Shown in pieces: positions 33,701 to 44,300 of a stretch of DNA of 64,000 nt (within the stretch, counting starts at the first letter, position 1; every line of letters starts with the position of its first letter). A program made the position numbers and the translations under genes. The stretch spans positions 5,879,215 to 5,943,214 of the forward strand of contig NC_070631.1 in assembly GCF_947347685.1 (NCBI RefSeq), read 5' to 3'. This DNA is from Pleuronectes platessa (taxonomy: Eukaryota > Chordata > Actinopteri > Pleuronectiformes > Pleuronectidae). The notes below the pieces were generated by a model. The model saw only the letters and a list, made by a program, of their open reading frames with translations, made no database searches and was not told the origin of the DNA.

Positions 33701-34352
33701 GAGACTGCCTCTCTGTGGTAGGAACTAGTCCAAAGGGATCTGACCTCTTTACAAAACTCGGAGAACGTCTGCGGGATAGCATTGTCTACAAATGCTACAT
33801 AATCATAAATTTCTCAGTATTTGTGCTCCTCCTCTTTGATCGAGGGGAGGGGGGGGGGGAAGAGAGTCACAAGCCACCGACTGGATTCACATTGTGCGTC
33901 GTGAAAATCCACAAAATCTCTTTTTAAGTGTCTGCCAGCAGGCCCATCCAAACTTTGATTGAGTGCGTCACAATGCGTGCTGCATATCAAGCACCGAAGC
34001 ACTGACACAGACGGCTGCATACAGGAGCTGGGTGTGTGTGTGTGTATGTGTGTGTGTGTGTGTGTGGACTGCATGGGACATGACGCCGCATCTTTTTGAT
34101 CTGAAGTTAATTGCTAGTAGATTGTCCACTCCACGGGATTAACCTCGACTAACATCGTGTTCAAGCCAAAGGAAATTAAAAATAATGAGTTCCTGCGATG
34201 TAAAACTCAGCCAGCAGATATCTAATTAAATCTATATATTGTTCTTTGCTCTGTGTGACGGGGGGTCCACTGTCCTCGGCGTCCAGAGGTGGTGAGGTGA
34301 CGGCTGCGGGGCCGGGACGGGCTCGGACCAATTAGATGGATCCTCCGTCTGG

Positions 34353-34364
34353 CTACCGCGCCAC
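34353..34364 (-). CDS. tafa4: Terminal coding micro-exon of tafa4
   Basis: The minus strand shows a strong acceptor (TTTGTCCCCTACTGTGTTCAG) followed by GTG GCG CGG and TAG. It continues in phase from exon 3, which ends AAG before GTGAGG. The encoded Val-Ala-Arg matches the conserved Val-Thr-Arg end of TAFA4. The 3' UTR follows toward lower coordinates. Confidence 0.75.
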   Translation of the reverse strand: MAR

Positions 34365-37300
34365 CTGAACACAGTAGGGGACAAACTGTCAATACATTTC
34401 ATAGATATATAGAGATACAAGAAAATGTTTAGGCATTTGATCAAATTTATTGTATCCTGTTTAAAATGTGTTTTATCTCATTTTGAAATCCCTTTTAAAT
34501 GATTTTCTTTAAATCAGATAATTAATTAAAGTGTGATTTAATTTACAAAAAACACAGAAACATGTGAATCTAATGGATAAAGTATTTCACCAGGTAGGAA
34601 GCTAACTACAATACCCATCAGCCCCGGGTACTGCTGCAATGGAGAGAAAGTCAGTGAAATGTTATATTGAATTATTATCATATATTATATCAAACCTGAC
34701 ACAGAATCTTTTAAGGTGAAACGATTTAAGCAGCGGATTGTCTCTTTTCAGTTTTATCCACGCTTCATCTCTAGCTCTCACCCGTCAGTAACAGCTCATG
34801 TGACATTATTTGAAGCGTGATGAGTGGCTGTTGCCAAAATACAGGTTGGGAGAAGTGACCTGAACATGTTATCAAAGACCAGATGTTTTTGTGACGTTAT
34901 TTTTATAATTTGGATTCAAGAACAGGAAAGTCATTGTTGAATGAACCATCAAGTGCTCCAACTGTGAGTCACGTTCCTTTTTCTATGGAAAATAATGTAA
35001 AAGCTCCTCCCACGCAACTCTAATGTCCATTCAGAGTTAAAGTGCATGAAATAAACACGTGAAATTTAAATGCACGACGTGTTAGCCTGTCCATCTAACT
35101 AGCTCACCACTAATAACAGTAATAGGAGAAAGAAAACCTCTTTTACAGTTTACAAAGTTCTTGATTTGCATTCTCTAAACGGATCATTAGCTCGTTCGGA
35201 TGCTGACTTTCAGCCTCGGACAAGTAGAGCCAGTGAATAGTTTTCTATTATGAACTGAACATGTACAGTGAATGGCATAGCAACGGTGAAAAAAAGAGAA
35301 AAGTTCAAGTCTACTCTTTTCTTCTGTTGTTTAATCTGATGACCCCTGGAAGCCATCGATCAGGGGCCACATGCTGCCACTGCTCACTTCCCTATGTTCC
35401 ACTGTTTCCCCCTCAGGAATCACACATACAAAACAGTCCAAAGAAAAAAGAAGGCATCTCAGGAGAAAGTGTACTTCTAAGTGCAGTGGCGTTTCCTTTG
35501 GCCGTCAGATTTAATTACATGGGTTTTAGTTTTCAGCATCGGTTTACAGCATATTTCGTGTTTGTCCTCGTGGCCCCGTCGTTCAACAGATTATGGAATT
35601 AGGTTTCCCGAGCCCACTGTTCATCGTGGAGAGCAGGACGGATGACATGGCCGACGGGAGTTATGATTATTAGGGTTGATCGTGGAATCTTTGGGCATCA
35701 AAGAAGAGCTTACTAAATTAACGCATCATGATGAGTGTCCACAAGTCTGTCAGCCGCAGTTTGCTCATGAGAGATTTATCGTATGGCTGCATTTAAGCAT
35801 CTAAAAATACCGTGTCTTCAAACTAAAGCCATTTTGTGTCATGGCTTCTGCACAGGGCGGCTGCTGCACAGTAACTCAGGCCTTGTCCTCACCTTTGTGG
35901 TCTTCACTTTGTACCCGGAGATACACGACCAGCCGGTGAGGTCAGGGAGAACTCGGCACTCCTCCCCCTCCAGACACGGCTCCATTTTACACCACCACTT
36001 CTGACGCACAACGGAGGCTGGAGAAAAATACACCTCAGCTGAAGGTCACTTTTATCGATGAAAAGACTTCAAAAAAACTTGAGTTGTTAGGAATATAAAA
36101 AAAAAAAAAAACATCTCAATCGTCACACTCCTTCACTGGATTCCGGGGGAAACTGACTAACCTGACTCCACTTTGGCAAATAAGATATTCATGTCATGTC
36201 AGAGTATTTCTGGGTAAGTGAGGGAGAAGAGGGTACGGGTAATATTACCATCAACACAAGAGGGCCGAGCCCTTGTTGTCCCCGCCACCTGTCCTGGGAA
36301 GCACGAGCACTTGACTGTTTGAGAGCGTTCCTCAATCTTGTTCTTGTTGCAGCAGCGATGAGCCGCCACCACTTCACACGTCCCCGTCCTCTCCTGCGAT
36401 GACCCTGAATGAGGAAATGTGGAGGGAAAGGTGACAATTTTCCATACTGACTTCTGCATGTAAGTATGGAGGACTTCAGCCCTGCAGTGAAATCACAGTG
36501 ATTCACTGACACTACTAGAAGGAAAGAATTAAGTACATACACTAATCTTTTTGTCACACATATGACAAAGTAAGTAGAGCATGTACACTACAGCGCTGCT
36601 CTGGATTTGTATAAAGCTACAGCACCACCCAGTGGATTTTAAAACATTAGCACCCATGTCACAGCTAAGAAAAAAAGAAAAATCACATTTTAAAACCATA
36701 TTATCAGCATAAATTTCCTGATTTACAGCTTCATGAGGGAAATGAACAGCACTGAGCAGATTGAACAGCATGAGGAGAAAAAAAACACGTCTGCTTCTGC
36801 ATCATTTCACAGAAAAGCAAATAAAAAGAAATGCAGTGATGATTAAACCTCGGATGATTCACACTGACTCCTCCAATTGAACGTGTGCAACAGAGCAGGA
36901 GTTGAAAACAACAAAAAAGAGACCCGTGCATGTTTATTGCAAATTTAAAACGGAGATGTCTGTTTGCATGAACAACAACACCTGCAGGTCTGGAAGGTTA
37001 ATTCGTAAAGTGGAGGTGGAAATCAGAAAACAACCAAAGCCGAGGCCAAGACATTTCACATTTAATTATAAAAATACAAAACAAAGACAAATCAGAGGTT
37101 TCTTATTGGATTTATCAATTTGAAGTCTCTGTTGTGGTCCTGGTGAAAATATCTAAATACATTTATTTTAGTATTGAATTCATCTAACTGTTTCTATTTC
37201 ATGTTTTTCAACAAAGCTACATTTAAGGTGGAATAATCAAATGTTTCCGCGTCAGATTAACCAGAGAGAGATAATTTCTTTGCAAGTAACAATTTCAGGC

Positions 37301-37525
37301 TAAAATAGCATTAGATATGTTTATTGATTATAATCTAATGATTAAACCAGTTGCTCCCAAAACATTTGAGTTCCTAAGGAAACATTGTCGATTTGGAGTC
37401 AAGTCCATGATTTTCATTCCCCTAAACATGTCTAGTTCTTAAGACCCATTCATTATTTTTATTAAAGTTAAAGAAAGTAAAACATATAACAATATCATGA
37501 TATCTATCATTCTATCTATCCATCC

Positions 37526-37616
<91 letters not shown>

Positions 37617-37705
37617 CATCCATCCATCCATCCATCCATCCATCCATCCATCCATCCATCCATCCATCCATCCATCCATCCATCCATCCATCCATCCATC
37701 TATCC

Positions 37706-37743
<38 letters not shown>

Positions 37744-38056
37744 ATATGCACATCAGATCCTATAAATAACTATAATACATTAAACCTCTATCATCCATGT
37801 TATTTTTTCTGTCTCCAGTAAGAAGCCCATGAGTGTCAGGTCCTTGTTACTTCAGCTCGGCCCCAGGTGAGCAGGCTGGTGACCAGCAGCTGTAATGAGG
37901 CCCTCAGGACGTGTGATTGGTCTGGTTGGTCTGACACCTACCTGTCTGTCCTCTGGAGCTTTGGTTGCCAATGGACTGTCCCCGGCTGCAGAGGCTCACT
38001 ATCCAGAGGAGCAGGAGACCCCAGTGTAAAGGCCGAGCCGGTGAGCTCAGCTTCAT
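34353..38056 (-). CDS. tafa4: TAFA chemokine-like protein 4 (FAM19A4), four coding exons
   Basis: On the minus strand, coding exons are 37942-38056, 36249-36404, 35893-36017 and a 12-base last exon 34353-34364 (GTG GCG CGG TAG). Lengths 115+156+125+12 give 135 aa, against 140 in human TAFA4. Residues 1 to about 28 form a signal peptide (MKLSSPARPLHWGLLLLW...). The mature domain keeps all ten TAFA cysteines with canonical spacing, including [19 protein letters not shown] and QKWWCKMEPCLEGEE. The tail is KVKTTKVAR (human KVKTTKVTR). Start: the CAG at 38062-38064 followed by GCAAC-ATG looks like an acceptor, so ATG 38056 is preferred over an in-frame ATG at 38098. FPGQVAGTTRA and the tail exclude TAFA1 and TAFA5. 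TAFA2 is similar, but the position next to tafa1 and uba3 fits TAFA4. In mammals TAFA4 is made by sensory neurons. Confidence 0.88.
37501..37745 (+). repeat. (TCTA)n-(TCCA)n-(TCTA)n compound tetranucleotide array
   Basis: About 240 bases: ATCT repeats, then about 80 bases of ATCC repeats, then ATCT again. It lies in tafa4 intron 1, some 200 bases from the signal-peptide exon. Confidence 0.97.
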
Positions 38057-39134
38057 GTTGCCTGCACACAAAGGAAGGAGCTTTACACACACTTTCACAG
38101 AATTGGGTTAATGATGCTCCCTTTGGGGCGTGTGACCTTAAGGTACAACAATGTGCATCACTACATGCCCCTGCCTGAGATCACTGCATCTATTTGCTCA
38201 ATTACGCTTCTCACGTCAGCGAGCTAAGCCACAACAAATCAAAGAAATGCCAATAAAAGCCTGATCGGAGGCACATTTGGAGGCAGATGAGAGTCCTTAC
38301 TCTCCTTCCTGAGTCATATTATCCCTGCAGCCGTAAACAACCGTGCAGCCAAAGCTAAACTCTCCCTGCTGAACAAGTCGCTCTCTGTGCGTGAGTCACA
38401 GGAGAAACTGGGACGTGGAATTGTCACATTATACAGCGAAAAACAAACGCACGACACAAACAACCCCAGATGCAACACACTGCTATCATCAATTACATTT
38501 GTAATCAATTAGCAAATAATCATTGAGTGAACAAAACAGCAAAATATAGGTCAGCTTTGATCGCAAAACTTAAAAAAAATAACAAATTGAATCTGCGAAT
38601 TTCTACATTTGAAAAACTGGAACCTGCAAATGTTTTGCATCTTTACTTAAAAACTCACTTTTTTAAGTAAACTCACTAATCATATATCGCCACATCTACT
38701 GCATTTTGAATTGATTAACTAGTAAAGTCAAGGATTTTCTACGTTTTATGCTCATTTGCATTCAGTGATAAAACCATAGGCCTATTCCGTGTTAATCAAC
38801 AACTAAATGTCCATTAAATGATAAAACACTATACCAGCACCTGCTATGAACCTATTTTCTTTATCAGCATCTCTAAAAGTGATAAAAAGTCAAATGTATT
38901 ATACATTTAATTGTAGAATAAACAAACAATAACAACAAAACTGAAAGATTGATCATAATTTGTGTATTTTTCTGTTTATATGTCTGTAACGCAATTTGTA
39001 AACCTATTTTTTGAAAAGATATATACCAATAAAGTGTATTATCATTATTATTATGCTTGTTGTTGTTGTTGTTGTTAGTTTTGCTTAAACTGGACTAGAA
39101 ATAAAGACAAAGAGGGAAATCCATATGTTCCTAC

Positions 39135-39400
39135 CTCAGGTTATTGATTCTACATGATGATCCTCTGCTGAAGCCTCGGTCGGTGTCTGTGCTGACATCA
39201 CTCACACCATCATCTCGACGAGGAGCCACAGGTTCACTTCCGACTCTTCACCTCCAACTTCCCTGCGTCCGCTCCAGACTCAACTGCGACGAGGAGCGTG
39301 ATCTCTGTGGAGCAGGTGAGCAGCGTCTCTTCCTGGAGTCAGTGCAGGTGATGATGGGATTTCTCCTGCAGGACGTGATGTGTTGCTCTGTGAACACACA
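39135..39400 (-). other. tafa4: Candidate non-coding 5' UTR exon of tafa4
   Basis: On the minus strand a good donor (CCTGAG followed by GTAGGAAC) ends at 39135. The sequence above it is GC-richer than its surroundings and has no family-matching frame. tafa4 coding exon 1 begins five bases after an acceptor, so an upstream leader exon is required, and this is the best candidate. The upper limit is approximate; a CA microsatellite starts at 39393. Confidence 0.35.
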
Positions 39401-39442
39401 CACACTCACACACACTCACACACACACACACACACACACACT
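39393..39442 (+). repeat. (CA)n microsatellite
   Basis: CACA units with two ACTCAC interruptions, just upstream (minus sense) of the presumed tafa4 leader exon. Confidence 0.93.
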
Positions 39443-39789
39443 CTGAGGAGAGAGTACATGTCAGCTCCTCCCGTCGGAGGAAATTAAAACTTAATCGAGG
39501 CAGAAACCATCTGTCTGCTGGTCAGCGAGCGGCCACTTTCATTAGCGCCATAAGAAGCTTAGACAGGGAGAGAAGTGACGGGCTGTCAGTCAGAGGATCA
39601 GCTGCAGCTGGAGGAGAAACACAAGTTCTCCGCTCGGATTTGGTGACGCAGAATTACAGTGTTTGCTATTGTTGTTACTGGGTTCAAAGGAAAATGGAAA
39701 AGTAGACTGTTGTCCCTCCTTGTTACTGAGTCTGGTTTTAAACCTGATCTGTGAGGATGAGTGTTTATGTGCTGGATTATTCACTATAT

Positions 39790-39822
39790 GTAATAATAAT
39801 AATATTAATAATAATAATAATG
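39790..39822 (+). repeat. (AAT)n trinucleotide array
   Basis: Around ten AAT units with one interruption, between tafa4 and uba3. Confidence 0.9.
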
Positions 39823-40435
39823 AGCCTACAATGTCACTTCCTGATATATCCCACATCTATATATGTCTTGTTCTAAACTGTAGATACTTTTAATTTTGAC
39901 ATTTTCTTTCCTTCTTTTCCATATTTCTTGTTTCACTCTCGTTTTATCTGTAATATTTTCTGCTATTTATTTATTTAAATGTCAATTTGCATCTGCCTAT
40001 AGAGCACATCCCTGCTCCAGTGAAGTTTATATTTATAGGTATATGTATTAATCTTACTTTACTTTACTTCTACTTCAATGTGCAAGATCCCTTAGGTGGA
40101 TTATTTTTTTTTATCTTTGCTATTTATGAACCAGACTAATAAAGGGTTTAAAAGTTTCCACTATAAGAAGAGTAACAGTCCCTTGGTGTATTTTCCTTTT
40201 TAATCAAACTGTACAACTGTGTGTATTTTCTTTGAGTTTCTATTCTCGAGGATCGTCAAAGAAGACAATTGTTACTTCAATAAATATTTAATGATTTAAA
40301 TTAATAAATATCAATTATGTAACTTTAATCTTAACTTCTCTTTCTTCAAAGAAGTTTTAAAACCCTCCTGGTTTATGTTGGTGTTATACAGATTAAGTGC
40401 TTTTAGAATAACAGTGGAGCTGCTCTGTTGCTTCT

Positions 40436-40912
40436 AGAAAACAGGCCACAGTGAACTTTACAGGAAGAGCCACTGCAAACTCCATCTGTGGAGACACTGA
40501 GGTCTTTTAGATGCAGGGGGCTCTCCTGAAGACCTTTTATGATTCTGTGGATCAGCAGCAGCAGCATCTCGCCTGCTGACAGGAGGAGACGGGACAGCCT
40601 CATTAGGAAGGACACCTCAGTCTCTGAACGCCCTCTTGACCCGGTGGAGATTGTCTCTGCTGGAAAACCACTCACACCCTGAAGGAGAGGTGTCACCGGT
40701 CCGACCTTTCAAACTATAAGAATTACCACCAGTGTGCAATACTCGTTTTCTGTCTGCACAATTACAATATCCGGGTAAAACTTTATATATTGTTAATACA
40801 ATCTCTATTTTCTTGTGTTTATGATGCAGGTTTCATATTTTTACTGCCTCCCTTGCTGCTGTGACACAGATAATGAATAAATCAATTACTGATAAAGGAT
40901 TATTATCTCTTA
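40436..40912 (+). mobile_element. Decayed 3' end of a non-LTR retrotransposon (LINE)
   Basis: The + strand contains a broken frame with the pattern typical of the region after the reverse transcriptase of fish LINEs: LLKTFYDSV, then after a frameshift SISPADRRRRDSLIRK, then PLDPVEIVSAGK. The DNA then continues through a 3' UTR-like part (TTGCTGCTGTGACACAG...AATAAATC) and ends in GATAAAGGATTATTATCTCTTA, the short repeat tail common to these elements. Stops and frame changes show it is dead. It lies antisense to and just beyond the uba3 3' end. The clade is not assigned. Confidence 0.65.
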
Positions 40913-41092
40913 CTTGAATTTCTGACACTGGGATTTGTTTTGGTTTATTTGTCTTCACTAGTTTTCTTATTCATATATTTAGTTTGAAAATGTTTAATGA
41001 ATTAATGAAAATAACTCTTATCTTATATAAGTGGAGAAAACAACGAATACTTCTGGTGAACAAGGCTTTGTTTACAACCAATATAATAAAAC

Positions 41093-41098
41093 TTTATT
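41093..41098 (-). terminator. uba3: uba3 polyadenylation signal AATAAA
   Basis: Minus-strand AATAAA about 275 bases past the uba3 stop codon, in a TAATAAAGTTTTATTAT context. Position and sequence suit a short 3' UTR. Confidence 0.6.
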
Positions 41099-41371
41099 AG
41101 AGGAGCGCACATCAGTATTCTCATCACTTGACTTGCAGGTAAATCGCAAGAATATAAGTCAGCACAGGTCAAATACACAAAGGAGTAAACAACATAACAA
41201 ATACAAAAAAAAACATTTCTCCCAACAACCGATCCCGTTCCACATGTAAGACTGGACTCATTTACATCATAATCATATCAAAATGTGCAACCGCAACATC
41301 TCGGTGACCTCCAGACGTCACACCCGCCTCGGATGCTTCGGCCCAGTTGATGTCAGTGCTGCGCGTTGTGA

Positions 41372-44300
41372 TCAGTTGGTGAAATTGAGCTTGAAGAGAA
41401 CCGTCTGTGGTGTGGTGACATCTGCCACGGCTAGCTCCTGTCCGTCCGACAAGCCCAGCTCTGTGTCGGAGGAAAGAAACACTGATCTGTGAATCTCAGC
41501 AGGTCAAAGGTCGCCGTCTGATCCGACTGGAGCATCTCTTCATATTACCTTTCAAAGTCTTGCAGAGGTTTGGCCTGGTTCGCTCCTCGATGGATTTTAC
41601 AGACTGGAATTAAAAAAGGAAGCATAGTGTTATTACAGGTGGTGATAAAAAGGGACCAAACACCACTAATCATTCAGAAAGATGAAGATTACCTGCAAAT
41701 ACAGTGTCTTATTTTTCCCCTCCAGAGTCGTAGTGATAGCCGGGGACTTCATTTGTCTGGAAAACATTTACACACACAATCCTAACATGATTATCTCCAG
41801 CGAGGAGGTTGTGTTTTCATCAGTGTTTGTTTGTTCTGGATGGATTCCAATGACATTTTGTGGAGGAGTGGGAAATGGTCCAAAGGCAGAACCCATTACA
41901 TGTTGGAGCAGATCTGAATAAATGTGCGAATCCAGGAACTTTTCACTTTCTTTGAAGCGTTTCCCAACTGAATTAATTGTGACGGGTACAGAGACTAACG
42001 AGTGAAACCGTTGGGTCTGACTGTCTGGGTGCACAGGAAAAACATTATGGACGTTCGAGCGAGCAAGAACAAAGTAGGCGAGCTGTCGTGGCTCTTGAAG
42101 CATTGGAAAGTGTTTCTCTGAATACTCACAGAGAGGCGTTCTCTGTCAGGTACTCTAAAACCTCCTGTAACTTGGCAGAAGGGGGGAATTGGAGATCTTG
42201 AGGCACCTGGCTGCACGCGGAGCAGTTTTCCTGCAAATCAAAGAGGATGCAGAGTAAACTGTTTGTTCTCTGTGCGGAGAAATGACACAAACGTTTCATA
42301 CGTTTCAATAAGGGCAGGACAAACCTTCCGCTCGGCTTCAAAAGTGTAGGTGTACAGACCATCCACGTCATTAAAGACCATGTAATTATTTAAAGGAATA
42401 TAGGCGCTGAAAGATAAAATCATTAGGTGAGTTAGTCATTTTCATTAAAAAAAAAGTCAACAGATAATTGAGATGAGATAATCAGGACAAGTGTTTCTTT
42501 GCTACCGACCTTGTAGCGATTTTAAAAACTTCAGTGGCGCAGGAAGCTGAGAACAGAAGCAAAATGACGTCCAGTTGACTGAGCTGTGTAATTGTACAAT
42601 AATGTTGTCTTTTAAATATATATATACAATTTAACCACGATCACACCTGACAATGATTACACAAGTAATTGTGTGACATTGACAGTGAAATAGGCCTAGC
42701 TGGTTTTTTGTCAGGAAAATTACCTAAGTCTCCTTATGATGGCTCTATTCTATGGTTTATAGAGCATAATTGATGAGTTTGTAGATATTTCATTCGTTTA
42801 TGGGTATTTTAATGGTCAGTTCAACAAAAATAACTGACACCTCTTAAATATGCCAAGTGTTCTAATCATTTTGGCCACCACTGTCTTTTAAAAAACTAAA
42901 TTTTTGGATCAAACTGTACTTCATTGAGAGGCAAACTTTGTTTTCTTAAGTATATTGTTTACATATATGTATATTTATTGTTATGGTAAATCTGAATCAT
43001 TATTGGTGTAAACACTAATTGTGCCACTTTACCAATGTCACAGCAGTCTCTACAGGCGGCTCAGCCATGTGTTTAAAACCAGTAGTGTAAGTGTATTAGA
43101 ATCCAACATGTCAATATCGCCCCTTAAAATACATGTGGACACTGCAATATACTGACATTATACAGCAGCATACGTTATTTTGCATCAGTTTTGAGTGAAC
43201 AATATTCTTATAAAGCATCATTTAGAATACCGCCCAAAAGTAAAATAACCTTATTACTTAAACAACATTATACAACGAAAGGATTGTTGAATTGATGTAA
43301 TATGAAGCTGCTCCAATATAACAAAACTGGGCACATCTCTTCCTAGCAACAGCTACTGCCACAAAAAATGTTGAAGTTTCATACCAGCGATAACAGCATT
43401 GGTTGATGCCACCGCAGGAATGATCCTCTTCACAACTCCTGTGACAGAAGAAACAGACACTGATTAGACACCATCACAGTATTAGAGCTACTTGAGAACC
43501 AGAGCCGTCAATTACGGTGAGAAATGTATCCGTTCCAGTTAAACAGAGACTGATGTGTCGCATTAGCTTTGAATATAATGGCTGTAGTTTAGTTTCATCA
43601 CTCTGTTCACCTTGAGTGAGCCTGTATGTCACTCCTGTGATGGAAAACTCTGCAGATCTTTCCTGAGCTCTTTCAAACACCCACTGGATGTGTTCTGGGT
43701 TGTCTCCATCCAAGCTGATTTCTAGAGAAGGAGAAGACGCTGCTTGTTAAGACTGTACTCTCATAATGATCACAGGTGAAAGGCTGCATGACTCATACTT
43801 ATAAAAAAAGAGAATATTAGAGCTCACCTCCAAACGGGTTTTCTTTGGGCCATTGTAAGATCCGGGCATATTCGATGCAATGTTCTGGAAGCCGTGGCAT
43901 CGACGCAATGGTGCACATGGGGAAATTAATCTGTTGATTGTAAAATATAAATTAAGGTCAAAACATAAAATTATCTGACAGCACTAGTGTTGCTGGGAGA
44001 GGAAACAAGAGCTCACGTCAAAATCTCAACTTTATTTATCAATTTTTTTCTTGCTGTTTTCTCGTGTGTATGTGTGTGTGTGCGTGCGTGCGTGCGTGCG
44101 TGTGTGTGTGTGTGTGTGTCTTTAGTGCGAAACAGTCACTGTTATCCTGGTACTGCTTCTTATAATTTTTGCATACAGGAAGCACCTGTAAGCAGCAATT
44201 CTTTCTCTCTTATTTTCTGCCAGTTTCTGTTGGTGTTCTTTTCTGTGCCTTGTTATTCTGGTAGCTATTTTTGCATTATGCCCCAAGTCATTTATTTCCC

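Larger units (their letters stand above)
21340..34352. other. Gene-free interval between convergent tafa1 and tafa4
   Basis: About 13 kb with no supportable coding exon. It holds the tafa1 3' UTR (a candidate ATTAAA poly(A) signal lies near 22040), poly-C tracts at 21572-21600 and 27541-27554, CA/GT arrays (26536-26570, 26679-26726, 30238-30278, 33642-33697, 34031-34066), and copies of several interspersed repeat families (22340-22460, 22468-23044, 28990-29120, 29215-29633, 31855-32277). The rest is AT-rich single-copy-looking DNA. Confidence 0.7.

Noticed and set aside
35783..36004. Open frame on the + strand over tafa4 exon 3
   Set aside because: It is the antisense of the tafa4 exon, whose minus-strand frame carries the conserved cysteine pattern.
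37497..37769. Tandem array considered as CRISPR-like
   Set aside because: It has no unique spacers; it is a simple tetranucleotide repeat in a eukaryotic intron.
38057..38098. Longer tafa4 N-terminus starting at 38098
   Set aside because: A splice-acceptor tract ends at 38062, and the shorter start gives a normal signal peptide.
40403..40696. 97-residue minus-strand open frame
   Set aside because: The opposite strand carries a decayed LINE tail, which explains the open stretch.
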